The notes: generated from the letters alone by a model not told the origin. A stretch of 64,000 bases of DNA from Pseudoneurospora amorphoporcata (GCA_033297205.1 MU859065.1:310001-374000); one strand, 5' to 3'. Positions 45,324 to 57,500 are shown, counted from the first letter of the stretch. Made by a program: numbers and translations.

Positions 45324-46213
45324 TTTGTGAGATTCTGATTCACAAAAAGATGGGTTTGATGTTTTGTTTGAAGTGAGGGGTTCCGAGAAAGGAAGTCGTC
45401 AAGTGATGTAAGGGCGTGTTCGGCGCACGCGGAAATGGCCTTCTGAAAGGTTCAGAAACCCGATTTCAGGAGCCTGATCCCAGAAATCCAGTTTCTGAAA
45501 TTTGTGTATTCACATTGGCCATTTGACCAATCAGATTATCGCATTCTTCATGAAATTCAGAAGACGCATTTCAGCACCTCAGAGCTGCTGAAATTTCTCT
45601 TCTGAAATGATTTTTCCAGTAGGCCCAGTGCATTCGCTCCTGGAAACTTCATTTCAGAAAGCCATTTCCGCGTGCGCCGAACACGCCCTAAAGAGGTGAG
45701 CATGGGATGATGGGTACTAGGTACAGTACGCCTGCCCCAACCGCTGACCATGACGCCACGGGGAGTGGAGCGGAGGACAGGCAGTTCGTTGACAAAATGT
45801 GGAGCTCTGTGGCTTGAAATGTGGCGCATCGCTGTCCAACAAGTCTTGGAACACCATCGTCAGTCAGAACAGAGACAACTTGAGTCTTTTCAACGAATCA
45901 TGTTCCTAGTTCTGATCTATGTATATACACCATCCATACCCGCTGTCGATGATGTCTATCATCTCAAAGCAAAAATGTGTTAAACAGCCAAAAAAAAATT
46001 TGAGATATGCGCTCTGAGTTCAGTTCTTTTCCTCCCATCCATCCATCATCATGGGACCGGAACCAACCCAGAAAAAGAACACACTCCTCCCATTTCCCCG
46101 TTTCCCATAATCCATGACGGTCATTTTCATAACATTGACATAATCCCATTTTTCGCTTTGGTCTCATTTTCATCCGTCTCTTTTCTTTCTTTCATCTTTC
46201 CCCAAACTCGTTT
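45324..46213. other. Spacer upstream of the IRC6-like gene, with a MITE
   Basis: An 890-bp spacer. The first 85 bases are the leader of the IRC6-like gene; a 277-bp MITE (45412-45688) follows; the right end is the 3' flank of the ABC transporter gene, T-rich as expected. Confidence 0.6.
45409..45691. mobile_element. PIF/Harbinger (Tourist-like) MITE with TAA target duplication
   Basis: The element spans 45412-45688 (277 bp) and has terminal inverted repeats of 37 bp, 45412-45448 and 45652-45688, with a single mismatch. The end reads GGGCGTGTTCGGCGCACGCG. It is flanked by TAA on both sides (45409-45411 and 45689-45691). A GGG-N-TGTT-YGG type terminus plus a 3-bp TWA duplication is the classic signature of PIF/Harbinger elements and Tourist MITEs. 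The interior has about nine copies of CTGAAA or its complement, which could be transposase-binding subterminal repeats. There is no coding capacity. It begins 88 bp upstream of the IRC6-like start codon, so it may lie in its promoter or leader. Confidence 0.85.
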
Positions 46214-49200
46214 TTAGTTCGCACCATCCTTCTTCCCCTCATCCCCAGTCCCGCTTCCCTCAGCAGTGGTAGTCGTACTCTGCTCATCACCCCCGTCGAC
46301 ATCAACAAGCTGCTTAGACTTGTACGCCTTCTTGGCAATCTTGGCAAGCGTGTCGTAGTCGCCGCTCATGTCGCACATACTCCTGAAGCTACCGTCGGTC
46401 TTCTTCATCAGCTCCCAAGGATGTCCGTACTCGACGATCTCGCCCTTGTCCAACACGAGAACCTTGTCGTAGTCGGCAATGGTTTGAAGACGATGAGCAA
46501 TGGTAATGATGGTGCTGGTTAGCTCGCGGATGGTCTCCTGGATGGCGGAATCAGTGGCGTAGTCGATCGAGGCGGTGGCCTCGTCCATGACGAGAACGGT
46601 AGGCTTTTTAAGCATGGCGCGAGCCAAGCAGAGAAGCTGGCGCTGACCCTGCGAGAGATTGTTGCCGGACTCGGTGACGGGAGAGGAGAGGTCGAGGAAG
46701 ATGTTCTTGTTGGTAGCGGTGGCGGGGCGGGAAGGCTCCGAGTCGCTCTCAACAGGGGCAACGGGGGTCTGGGGAAGGAGGGCGGTGCTGACGGCGCCGG
46801 GGATGACCTCATCGGCCTTGATCAGGTGCACGCGTCGAAGAGCGGCAAAGATCTCCTCATCAGTGTACATGTTGAAGGGATCGAGGTTGGTCCGGATGGT
46901 ACCCATGAACAGAGTAGGCTCCTGGGGAACAATGGTGATGGCTTCGCGGAGATCACGAAGACCAATCAGACCAATATCAACACCGTCAATCAAGATCTTG
47001 CCCTCATCCGCCTCCAAAGCACGGAAGATGGCCAAAGTAAGAGAACTCTTTCCCGCACCAGTACGACCCACAATACCAATCTTCTCTTGGGCTTCAATCT
47101 TGAAGGTCAGGTTGCGGAGCACGGGCTCTAGCTCAGCCCTGTAACGCGTAGAGTAGTTAATGAACTCAACAGAGCCGTGGGCGGGCCAGTTCGCAGGGGG
47201 GCGGTTGTCCTCGACGATGGCCTCGGCCTCTTGCTCGACGTCAAGGTACTCCTTGATACGCTCAACAGAGTTCATGTTCTGTTCGTTCATCGCATAAAGA
47301 CGAACCAGCCAGAGGATGTTGTCGGCAAAACCGATGGCATAACTGAGGGAGATACCAGCAGAACCAGGATCGATCTTACCGAGACTCATAATGACGAAGA
47401 CTCCAGCAGCGAAGGCAACGAGATCACCGAGAACATCAGTCCTGAAAGCGAGCCATCTGTTGGCAGCCCAAAGATAGATGAATGGGCGGATCTGGGCGTT
47501 GATCTTGGCAAGGTTGTCGCGAATGAAACGTCTCTCATCACCGTACGCTCTGATGGTGGTGACACCGCTCAAAGTCTCTCCGAATTGCTGGAAGAGAGGG
47601 CTGCGCTGCACGGACTCCAAGCGCTTCAGGTCGCGCGAGGCATGGAGGTAGAAGGCGCCAAGGAAGACGTACAGGATGGTGATGAAGAAACCGGCAATCA
47701 AGAAACCGGGGGTAATCCAGGCGATCAGAGTAACAGTCACGACAATTGCGAGGACACAACTCATGACCCCAATAGCAATAGGCGCGACCTCCTGATCAAT
47801 AGCCTCCAAGTCCTTGCTGAATCTGTTCATGATCTGTCCAAGAGGGGTGACATCGAAGAACTTGAAACGGGCGCCAGCAACAGCACGCATCAGACGCTTG
47901 TGGAGCTTCCACGAGGCAGTCAAGGAACCGAAGAAAATCCACATGTCTCTGACAAGAGCAGCAACGGCACCACCGATACCAATGATTGCTAGCACAGTCA
48001 AGTAGTAACCGACGTTGACATCCTTGTTCGAGCTAGCCGAGAAAGTGTTGCTGTCGTTGCCCTTGACGTACGTGGCGATGGAAGCAAAGTAGGTAGGCGA
48101 GACGGTCTGGCTGGAATAGCTCTGCGAGTTCATGTTGAAGGTAGGGGCGACAACCTCGTCCGTAGCGTATTGGTTAGCCCACTCCTTGATCCAAAGACTG
48201 GTGGCGACACCAGAGAACTGCTGAGCGCCGAAGACAACCGCGGCCAAAACCCAGAACCACCATTTGCCCATAGCCGTGAGGTAGAGCTTCATGACGGGCC
48301 ACTTGACAGCACCAGTAGCCTTGCTTTCTTCCATGGCATCCTGCTTCTTGTGCTCCTTCTTGATCGTCTGAGCCTTAGTCTGGGATTCACTGCCGTCGGC
48401 TTCGTTGATCATGGTGTTATCACCTTCCTCTCCGACACTGGACGGAACCCGGGAAGGAACACGCGAGACATGGGCAGAGCCAGGACGGGACTTTTGGATG
48501 AAATCTTCGCCGAACTTGCCAGCCGCGATGAGCTCCTGAGGAGCACCCTGAGCAGTAACACGACCGTTGGTCATCTGGACAACGAAGTCGGAGAAAGGAA
48601 CGCAAAGAGGGATGTTGTGAGACACGAGGATGCAAGTGCGATGCTTCATCAAAGGACCCATGATGCAGTTGCTGAAAATCCACTGAGCGGTGTGAGAATC
48701 GACGGCGCTGAGACAGTCATCCATGAGAAGGTGCTTAGAGTTGGAGTAGACGGCACGAGCCAGCGAAATACGCTGCTTCTGGCCACCGGAGAGGGTAATG
48801 CCCTTCTCGCCAACCAAAGTCTCATCGCCGTTATCCAGAATCTCGAGATCACGCTCCAGAGCGCAAGCGACAATTACGTCCTTGTATCTCTGCTCATCAA
48901 ACGGTGCACTAAACAGAATGTTGTCCTTGATAGAGCCATTGACAAGCCAGGCTTGCTGGGCAACATAGGCGCAAGTATCGGCAAGACCAGTTTCGGGGTC
49001 GGCGCGGACATCCTCACGGCTGCGACCTCCAGGAAGGAAGACACGACCCTTAAGAATGGTCATCTCACCAAGCAAAGCCATAAGCATAGAGGTCTTTCCG
49101 GATCCGGTGGGGCCAGTGATGACGTTGAGCTTGCCCTCCTGGAACTCGACATCAAGGTCAAGAAGGCGGAAAGCCATGCTTCCATCCTCAGCAACAGTGT

Positions 49201-51436
49201 TCCTGCCGCCCCAGATAAAGCTGGCGCCCCTGAAACCGATGACCTTGTTGCCGGTTTCGTCGACATTGTCGTGGCCAAGCTGCTTTTGCTTCTCGGTCTC
49301 CTCCTCAGACAGGAACTCCTCGATACGGTCCACGGACACCTTGGACTCCTGGACGTGGGCAATCATGTCTCCGAGCTGGTCAAGCGGATAGCGGAGAAGC
49401 ATGAATAGAGAAATGGCGGTGAACGCAATAGAAGGATACAGCGGCTTCTTCTCAATGACGGTGAAGACAAAGAAGGTGAAGAAAGTTATAAGGATGGGGA
49501 CGGTGTTCCAGACAGCCACGGCGCAAGCCCAGACCATGTACCGGGTGCGCAGGGCCTTGAGCTCGGCCCGCCTTTTTTCGTCGACAATTGTTTCAAACCT
49601 GTGCTCCCAAGCGAAGTACTTGATGATGCGGATGTTTTGGAGCACTTCGTTGGTAGTGTGAATGCGCTTGTCAGTAGCGGACATTATCTTCTTCTGCGTA
49701 TACTGGAAAGTCTTGGCGAACCCAATGTTGACAGGAAGCAGGAGAGCCATGATGATAAAGCCGGGGATGGCACTGTAGCCCATGACGTTATAAAGCAGAA
49801 TAACGGCTACAAGCAGCTGTGTAGGAGCCGAAGCGATGAGGAAATGAAGGTAGCTAGTGACCTCGGAGACCTTGAAGCTGTCGACGGACATCAAGGTAGT
49901 GATGGTCCCCAGATTGGCCTGCTCATCAGCCTCAGCGGCCTTATCCTTGGCCTTAGCAACAGCGGCCTCAGCAGCAGACTGATCAGTGGTCTTCTTGTCA
50001 TCCTTCGCAAGACCCAAGGCGCGCTTGACCTTTGCGAAGAAGCCCTTCTTGGCGGGAGCTTTATCCTTCTTGTCTTCGCCGAGAACCTTGTCGTTACCGG
50101 CGGCGGCCTTTCTCCTGAGCGCCTTTGCGTAGATTTCACCAACAAGGATAGCACGGATGTTGATGCAAATCTTGCGGCCGATCCAAAGTGCCTGAGCGTC
50201 TCCAACAGAGCGGATAACATCCGTGAGGGGGAGTAGGATCACGTAGAGCCACAAGACGTTACGAGGGGCCTGGGTCGGATCCTCAACATATTCGAGGATG
50301 GCCTTGAGTAACAGGGTGGGCGCAAAGGTGAAGGCGCCCGACATGACAGCCCAGGCAGCCTGCGCAGCAACCATACCCTTGAAGTAGCTCAAGAGGTGGA
50401 AAGACAGGGAAGTGGTCTTCTTGACCTGGCGGTAGTTGGCCAGGACGGTGGCGGCTTTGTCGCTAGGAAGCAAATTCCAGACGCGGTCGGCAGTCAACGG
50501 CTCCTTCCAGCCTTCCCACATGATGGAGTCAACCCAGCCAAAAGTGAAGTGGGAGAAGAGAGAGGCCAAGTTCTCGCGACTGGGCTGGATACCGTCCTCC
50601 CACTCCAGAATAACCGTCTTGTTTCCTTTGCGTGTGCTGATCGACATAAAGAAAAGAAGCGAGGTCAGGGCGAAGTCGACGATGGTCAAGATCTGCCTGA
50701 ACTGAGTCGCGGGATGGACAATGGCGGAGCGGAAGCCAATGAGCGAAAACAGCCACTGGGCAAAGTAGATGGCAGCCGTGTGGTTCCAGAGGTGCGGTAC
50801 GCGCCACTGGGTGTTTCCGAGGAAGAGACGCAGCGCGGCAAGGATCAGGACATAGGTCCAGGCGCTAAGACCGGCGATGGCAGCGATCTTGCCATGGCGA
50901 CCGCTGTAGGCTCCGAGAACCAATGCGACAACGTTGACACCGACCAGACCGGCGATGGCGAGGACTTCGATAACGGTAAGAAGAGTTTGACCGGCAGGCG
51001 TATCAGCCTGAACGATGGAGCCCTTGGTGGTAACCTTAGCCAGCGCAAGGCGGCCACCGCCAATGGCTAGCGCCTCATCTTCGTCACTCTCGTCGATAGG
51101 TTCTTCGTCTCTGGGCAGGTGGGTGCGATCTTGCTCGTTATCGGCGACGCGATCGTACCCGCGGTTCGGTTTTAGCTTGGCAGCTCGAAGGAGAGTTGAG
51201 ATGAGAAGTCGTAGTAGGGATAGTCCTACGACGATCACTGGTAGAAGGATCTTAAGGTAACTGAGGAAATAAGGTTTGTTAGCGGTCGGCGTAGTGGTCA
51301 AGATAAGAGAACAGGCAAGATTTGTCATGATGTGATAAGCGCAAATCTGGCGATGGCGTGGAACGTACTCTTCCTGGAAGCATGGCGTAAAGTCGTCAGT
51401 CCGCCATATCGGCCACCCGCACTGAGCGAAGCCCAT
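46214..51436 (-). CDS. ABCC-family (MRP/YBT1-like) full-length ABC transporter
   Basis: ATP-driven exporter of organic anions or conjugates, probably vacuolar like yeast Ybt1, Ycf1 and Bpt1. Exon 1 is 51436-51371 plus 2 nt (to 51369); a 108-nt intron (51368-51261, GTACGT donor, GCTAAC branch, CTCAG acceptor) is removed; exon 2 runs 51260-46214. The product is 1704 aa. Order: an N-terminal extra membrane domain, membrane domain 1, NBD1 (Walker A GPTGSGKT near 738, signature LSGGQKQR, Walker B LLMDDCLSAVD), a linker rich in Ser and Lys, membrane domain 2, and NBD2 (Walker A GRTGAGKS near 1417, signature LSQGQRQ, Walker B VLVMDEATASID). NBD1 has Asp where NBD2 has the catalytic Glu, the asymmetry normal in ABCC proteins. 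A Lys/Ala-rich insertion lies in the first membrane domain (about 415-490). The intron is in frame and stop-free, so retention would add 36 residues. Confidence 0.93.
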   Translation of the reverse strand: MGFAQCGWPIWRTDDFTPCFQEEYVPRHRQICAYHIMTNLACSLILTTTPTANKPYFLSYLKILLPVIVVGLSLLRLLISTLLRAAKLKPNRGYDRVADNEQDRTHLPRDEEPIDESDEDEALAIGGGRLALAKVTTKGSIVQADTPAGQTLLTVIEVLAIAGLVGVNVVALVLGAYSGRHGKIAAIAGLSAWTYVLILAALRLFLGNTQWRVPHLWNHTAAIYFAQWLFSLIGFRSAIVHPATQFRQILTIVDFALTSLLFFMSISTRKGNKTVILEWEDGIQPSRENLASLFSHFTFGWVDSIMWEGWKEPLTADRVWNLLPSDKAATVLANYRQVKKTTSLSFHLLSYFKGMVAAQAAWAVMSGAFTFAPTLLLKAILEYVEDPTQAPRNVLWLYVILLPLTDVIRSVGDAQALWIGRKICINIRAILVGEIYAKALRRKAAAGNDKVLGEDKKDKAPAKKGFFAKVKRALGLAKDDKKTTDQSAAEAAVAKAKDKAAEADEQANLGTITTLMSVDSFKVSEVTSYLHFLIASAPTQLLVAVILLYNVMGYSAIPGFIIMALLLPVNIGFAKTFQYTQKKIMSATDKRIHTTNEVLQNIRIIKYFAWEHRFETIVDEKRRAELKALRTRYMVWACAVAVWNTVPILITFFTFFVFTVIEKKPLYPSIAFTAISLFMLLRYPLDQLGDMIAHVQESKVSVDRIEEFLSEEETEKQKQLGHDNVDETGNKVIGFRGASFIWGGRNTVAEDGSMAFRLLDLDVEFQEGKLNVITGPTGSGKTSMLMALLGEMTILKGRVFLPGGRSREDVRADPETGLADTCAYVAQQAWLVNGSIKDNILFSAPFDEQRYKDVIVACALERDLEILDNGDETLVGEKGITLSGGQKQRISLARAVYSNSKHLLMDDCLSAVDSHTAQWIFSNCIMGPLMKHRTCILVSHNIPLCVPFSDFVVQMTNGRVTAQGAPQELIAAGKFGEDFIQKSRPGSAHVSRVPSRVPSSVGEEGDNTMINEADGSESQTKAQTIKKEHKKQDAMEESKATGAVKWPVMKLYLTAMGKWWFWVLAAVVFGAQQFSGVATSLWIKEWANQYATDEVVAPTFNMNSQSYSSQTVSPTYFASIATYVKGNDSNTFSASSNKDVNVGYYLTVLAIIGIGGAVAALVRDMWIFFGSLTASWKLHKRLMRAVAGARFKFFDVTPLGQIMNRFSKDLEAIDQEVAPIAIGVMSCVLAIVVTVTLIAWITPGFLIAGFFITILYVFLGAFYLHASRDLKRLESVQRSPLFQQFGETLSGVTTIRAYGDERRFIRDNLAKINAQIRPFIYLWAANRWLAFRTDVLGDLVAFAAGVFVIMSLGKIDPGSAGISLSYAIGFADNILWLVRLYAMNEQNMNSVERIKEYLDVEQEAEAIVEDNRPPANWPAHGSVEFINYSTRYRAELEPVLRNLTFKIEAQEKIGIVGRTGAGKSSLTLAIFRALEADEGKILIDGVDIGLIGLRDLREAITIVPQEPTLFMGTIRTNLDPFNMYTDEEIFAALRRVHLIKADEVIPGAVSTALLPQTPVAPVESDSEPSRPATATNKNIFLDLSSPVTESGNNLSQGQRQLLCLARAMLKKPTVLVMDEATASIDYATDSAIQETIRELTSTIITIAHRLQTIADYDKVLVLDKGEIVEYGHPWELMKKTDGSFRSMCDMSGDYDTLAKIAKKAYKSKQLVDVDGGDEQSTTTTAEGSGTGDEGKKDGAN

Positions 51437-53436
51437 TTCGCGCGCTCAGCCGCGCCTTCGGGGCGAGCGAGCTGGATACAGATGGAGTGTAGTTTCGATG
51501 ACCGAGCCGTTGATGATGTCTCGGGAACGCGGGTGAAACAGGCAAAAAGACGTGGGGAACTTTGCTGTCTTGTCGCAAAGTCCGGTCGTTGAGATGATGA
51601 TATTCTGTGGCGATCCAAGTATGCGGCAAGGGAAGACCGAGAGCTGTCGGGAGGACCAAGAGAAACGAATTTTCCGGACTCGGTCGACTTTAAAGTTGGA
51701 TTAAGAATGGAAGCAACTCCAGTCTCGGGTGGATGATGGGCCTTCTGGTCTTGGCTGGGATTGCGCTGTGCTAAAGTTGCCTGCCGTTCCGGTCCCCGCT
51801 GTAGAGGATGGGTCCGGCGAGATGGATTCGGAATTGTTGGGATGGCGTTCAGTGGTCAGCGCGCCAGCAGCAGGGGCAGGTGGACTGCAGAGGACTGCCT
51901 GCTGCAACGCTGTGGGGTCGATTTGATACCTCTTTTTTTTGTTTTTGGACGTTTTAGAAGAGTGTAGTGGGGCAGCCTACCTCTAAAGTCTCTTAGACCT
52001 GCCAGTTGTCAATTTTCAGACCTTTTTCAAGCGTCTAATCATATGGAATCAACAAGCGGTCGGAGATCACATGTTCAAATTCAGTCTCGGACTCACAATA
52101 CCGTCGATTTCTTGTCGTTTCGGACTGGTCATCCACAAAGCTCTTCATCCACTGTTTCGGGCTTGCTTTGCCGAGTCACAAGTGATCACTCATGAAGGTG
52201 TGTGTGTGTAAGACGGCAAGGCCCGAACGGGAAGGTCCCATCAACATATTGTAGCTGTGTTATAGAAAATCCCGGTCGACTAAACTAAGGTACGTACAGC
52301 TTGACACTATCAAAAACAACTGAACTCCCGGTGCCTTTGCGGTTTCTTATCTTTCAATCCCGCCATATATCAGTCTAGATTCTGATTGGACAAGGCCCTT
52401 AAGGGTCTGACGCACTAAGTCTAACCTCCAGCCTCCTCGCATTTGGCGCTTCGTCTCCAATCCGGGCCCCCGGAAGCTGGGCAACAGGGGAAAACTTCGT
52501 GGGTTTGTGGAATTGAGAATTGGCGGGAGGGGGAGCACAAGCCTCAATGCCTATGGCGTTTCTTGTCAATGATATCAGTTTGACCTTTGATGATTAAATC
52601 AACGAAAGTCATCCATCCTGTTCAACTTTCTTGGGATAGTGACATGGAACAATTTCAGCCGATCACGTCGCGCAAAAAGAAAAATAAACACATCTGTCCT
52701 ACGGAAAAGGATCCTTCTACAGACACAAATCGCATCACAAGGGACACAAAAGAAGACACAACGGAAGGGGGAAGGGGTTCTTGGTGGTCATGATAAGAAC
52801 TGACAAACCAGAAAACAAGGGTCCTTGTGGTCTGCGATACACAACGGGTACGTATCCCAACAGCCTCCACACCGCACCTCCGCCGTTTCACAAAGGACGC
52901 CATTATCACCACCACCCTGCACTGTCGGACCTTGAGTCTTGAATTACCTGCAATCATTTGACATCCGACCTTCAAAGCCTTTCCATTCACTGTCCATCGC
53001 TCCAGCTCGAACTCATTTAGGGGTTCTCTGCATTCGCTCTCCTGTAAGGGCCCGAACGGGCTACAACGACTGCTACCGCACTTGCACCTCGCATTCTGTA
53101 CTGTGTTCAGTAGCGCCGGCCGGCTTGCTGCACGCGACCTTGGTGCTTCCTTGGTGCTTGGGGAAATCCTTTGGAGTTGGAGAGCCTCGGTTACAAACAA
53201 GCCAAAACTCGAAACCACTAACAGATTGGCACTCGATTTCCACCACGCTTTGTTAGTGTGAAACCCAACGTCTGCATCACATCCGACCCACCTGCTCGGT
53301 CTCGACATCCTTTACCCGTCACCCGCACGTTTTTCTTTTCTTTGCTTATTACCTTCCTCTTTCATCCAACCTGAAGTTCAATAACAAGAGTTCCAGCCCC
53401 AGGATCCAGACTCCAGCCAAGAGGTTGACGTCGTGC

Positions 53437-53445
53437 ATGAGTCAT
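53437..53445. promoter_or_regulatory. Perfect Gcn4/CPC1- or AP-1-type palindrome
   Basis: ATGAGTCAT is a perfect match to the Gcn4-class bZIP element. It lies about 2 kb upstream of the ABC transporter start and may be coincidental; bZIP regulation of transporters is common. Confidence 0.25.
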
Positions 53446-53560
53446 GACTACTCGATGATTCCCGACCTCTATTATCCAGCAACTTCACCTCCGTTTTAGC
53501 ATCGCCGAATGACCGTCAGTTGATGCTTGCGGCGGTGATCATCACAGCACCACTACCACT

Positions 53561-53584
53561 AACCAACCAACCAACCAACCAACC
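53561..53584. repeat. (AACC)6 microsatellite
   Basis: Six uninterrupted AACC units in intergenic DNA. Confidence 0.9.
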
Positions 53585-54535
53585 AGGTGTTTACCGCTCT
53601 GCATATACGCAGTACATATAGACTACATGAGCTATGAGGTACCCTATGCGCAGTATGTGATGTATCATTTCATGTAAGGAAACTACATACAGACAGACAC
53701 ACAAATCTCCATCCCCAATTACTGCACTGTAAGTGTTAAGGAGTTAAAGAGTAAAAGGTTGTGACTCACTTCATTTTCCACCACCCTTCTCTCCAACCTC
53801 CAAAGATTTCCGGACCTTCAATAAAAACTGTAAGCAATGAAAGGTGGGAATTGTCGGGGTAGCACTGAAGGGTAGGAAAATCACACGACTTTGGGAGACA
53901 GACTACCAATTGGTACTAACTCCAAAGTTACGCTGTGCCCTGTGTATCTTGTTGGATTCGCCCTCGACGCTTTCCGATTTGAAATCTGAAAACCATCTCT
54001 TGAGTCACGATATCTGCTTCTCTAGCAGAGATGCCGGTGAGAGAGTGGAATCCGAACACCATTCAAAGCGTTGAACATGAATAACGGCTAGTACGAACAG
54101 ACACCACCCCGGAAGATGGACCAACGTGAAAGTATGAACAGAAAGATGAAAATTAACTATATACGTACGTTGTGGTGAGGTACTCAACAGAAAGGTCCTC
54201 AATGTCCAACTAGGCAAATACAAGAAAGTTTCCCATAACGCCGCTTTTGCTGCTGCTGTCAGCTCAAAAAGAGGACACGAGTGTACAATAGGTATATAAT
54301 GCGTGTGCGTGCTCTCTCCACAACCAAAAAAAGCCATCAAGGGATTATATGTCCCTCACCGTCTCGTCTTCTCATCGATCAATCAGTCATAACCCCATAA
54401 GGTCTTCCTCCTCCTCCTCATCGACTTGCTCACACAAATGCGTAGTCACTGTAGTAACGTGTCATGTTATTACTCGTATCATGAATCATCTCACTTTCAC
54501 CCATGTCATCATTCCTCTCCCTCCTCAACAGCTCC

Positions 54536-57500
54536 TCACAGCAACTGCCTTGTCACTGGCGGCTGACCCTCATCCTGATTAACCGTCGAACCCGTCCACT
54601 GCGTTTCCAATGCACCACCACCACCTTCTCTCGCTTCCCTTGTTGTTCCTCCAACACTAGTGCCCGCCGCCGGCGTCGCTGTCGAGGCCATAGGAGAATG
54701 CATCTCTGGCATCTCCATCGGGCTCGTGACGAAATACGGCTCACCAACCTCCACCGCCGGCCCACTCGCAATCGGCGTATTAGCACTCCCCTCCCCAAGA
54801 AACCTCGTGCTGACAGCTACGTCCATGCTCGTTCTCAAAGCCGACTTCCTAGGAGTCTTTCCCTTCATGCTACCCTTTGTCTCTTCCTTCGCCGCCTTGC
54901 TCTTGGGTCTGATGCCGTCCTCTACCGGATCCTCCAGCTCCTCCGCCGGGGACTCGAAGTTGGGACGTGCGTAAGCGTGGCTGGGACGAGGCTCGGGTAT
55001 CAGAGGTCTGCTGGTGCTGCTTCCGACGCCAGCAGTGGAGGTCATGCCGGTGCCGGTGAAGTCGCTATAGCTGTTCTTGTGCTTTAGGTTTTCAGCCTCG
55101 GCAGCCGCCGCATCAGCCACAGGCAGACCGGCCTCTCCGCGCTCGGCAGCATGTTCCTTCATAACGTCCAGAACACCCTCGATGTGCTCGATCTCCTTCA
55201 TCAGATCCTGATCGGTAGGCCACAGGGATCTGCGCACCATGCTGACGGCTCCTTCGAAGATGATAAGGGCAGACAGTGTGATGATGCAGACAACCCACCA
55301 GGGCGCGTGTTTGCCGAAACCCTTGATGAAGCCATCTCTGACAAGATACGGACTCATCTTGGCCGAAAAGATGCCACTGAGGAACAAGTTCCAGAGGAAC
55401 CAGCCAAAGACAGATATGAACAGACCGGCGAAGCAGATAGCTATACGGTTGTGCAACTCGAGGACGAGCATCTTGATGTTGATGAAGATGACGCAGATGG
55501 TGAAGGCCAGGGTACCGATGGGGTAGAGAGCGGTATTCTCGGGCGGAAGGGTGAGACCGTAGACGAACCACACAATGGTGAAGATTAGCACTGACTCTGC
55601 GACGGCCATGAACATCCAACCGATGTAAAGCTTAACGTTGAAGGCTTTCTCCTTCTGTCCGTATGTGTACAGTTCAGGTACAGCCATCAGCGTGTCAGCC
55701 TCAAGATCTTTTTCAAAGATACCGAAGAGAATAACCGGGAGCGAGGTGAACAGGGTGTTAAAGACAGTCAAAGTGGTAGACTCGAACAGAGAAGTGCCCG
55801 TGTATCCGTTGTAGCGCTGGTATTGAGCCTGCACAAGGTAGAAGACGATCTCCTTCCAGAAGGTGCCGAGGATGTACTTGCCAGTCCTGATGTAGTTCCA
55901 GCGACCGTGAACAAAGAGTAAGCGTTGCAAGAACCGGAATTGAGCGATAGCGTAATCCGAGATACGAGCAGCCTGAAGACCTTCTCTACCAGAGATTCCG
56001 ATACCGACGTGTGAAGCCTGGATCATGGCAATATCGTTGGCACCATCACCAATGGCTAGAGTAACAGCCTTGGGAACCTGTTGACGGATACTCTGGACCA
56101 GCGTGGCCTTTTGCGATGGGGATGCGCGACAGCAGATGACCGAGTCGACTCTAACGACAAGGTCGAAAAAGAGAACCATGAGCGATTCATCCTCTTCCAC
56201 GACACTTAGAGTATGACCATCAATAACAACAACGGAGTGAGGGACCATGCCACGACCGACATCTATTAGAGTCGAGGCAAGTCGCTCCTGAAGATCGCCT
56301 TGGGTCGCGTCCAGGATGTACACCTCAGAGAAGGGCTTGCAGATCCTAGCCGAGTGGGCGATGTTGATGGCAGTCTCACGCTTGTCACCCGTAAGCATCC
56401 AAATCTTGATGTTGGCACGGCGAAACTTGTCGATGGTCTCGGGCACACCGTGCTGTAGCTTATCCTCAATGGCAGTCGCTCCAGCAAGGTCGAAATTCTG
56501 TTCGATGATCTCAGCAGCCGCCTCGATACGTTCCTGGCGGTTAACCAGGCTGGTAGTGGCTTCGTGATAGATCGTCTTCCACTTCTTGTACTCCTCACCA
56601 TCCAAATAACGGTAAGCAAAGACGAGGGTCCGCAGGCCTTCAGAGGCGAAGTCATCAATGTGCTTGAAGCAGCGTTCGAAAACGGCGGAGTCGTTCAAAG
56701 CCAAATGTTCGTCGACCATACCATCAAGAGGGTCGTGCGGACGACCGACTTCAAAGGACCGGCCACGCTGCATCGAGCGACGCGGGGGCGGGTTGGAATC
56801 GTCGAACTCATTAGTCTCGCGACGAACCAGCCAATAATCAACCTCATCCGTGAAGAAGGTATTAGATCGGCGCGTGCTGCCCTTACGCGCAATCCTCCGG
56901 TGGTCCATCGAAGCACGGGAAGCCCGAACAAGATTCATGCTGTCGCGTTTAATGCTGTGAAGACTGAGCCGACGGAGAGCCTTCTCCTGCTCCATACTCT
57001 TGCGCATGCTGGCCAGCTGCCCGATCTTACTAGCGGTCTGGATGGCAAGATCGCTCTGCTTAAGACGAGGCAGAATCATGCTATCAGCACCCTTCGAGAA
57101 GATACAGGTAGAGCCGTCTGGCATGCGAATGACGATGGACATGCGCTTCCGCTTGCTACTGAACTCAATGACGTCCAGGACCTCGTATGTCTCGGTAACA
57201 GGGTTGCCCTCCGCATCGCGAGTTTGAAGCTTGATGGATTGCGCAGGACGGTCGATTACCAAGTATCCTAGGTCCCTAGCTCCTTCTACCAGCGCCAACT
57301 CATCAGGAGAAGCCGCCTGGAAAGTCATTTCGCCATCCTCCTTGGTCTCGGGGAGACAGGTGTGACAAAGCGCAATGCAGAGAATGAAGTGCTTAGCGGT
57401 GCGGGAGAAGGGCGTGTTAGGCCTCTGCTGAAGATAGCGGATCAAGTCCTCAGTATTCGGTTCCGGCTGTCCATACTTCCCACCAACGCTCGAGTGCCAA

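Larger units (their letters stand above)
51437..54535. other. Intergenic between the ABC transporter start and flippase end
   Basis: A 3.1-kb spacer. The left part is the ABC transporter leader and promoter; the right part is the 3' flank of the flippase gene. It contains (AACC)6 at 53561-53584 and a perfect ATGAGTCAT palindrome at 53437-53445. A 217-codon minus-strand frame (52655-53308) has no recognisable domain and is not called. Confidence 0.5.

Noticed and set aside
48170..49408. A 412-codon frame opposite the ABC transporter, and others at 38741-39748, 43831-44790 and 31706-32464
   Set aside because: All lie antisense to well-supported genes with biased codons and show no domain of their own.
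52655..53308. A 217-codon minus-strand frame
   Set aside because: No domain, no leader signals, and overlapping frames on the other strand of similar quality.
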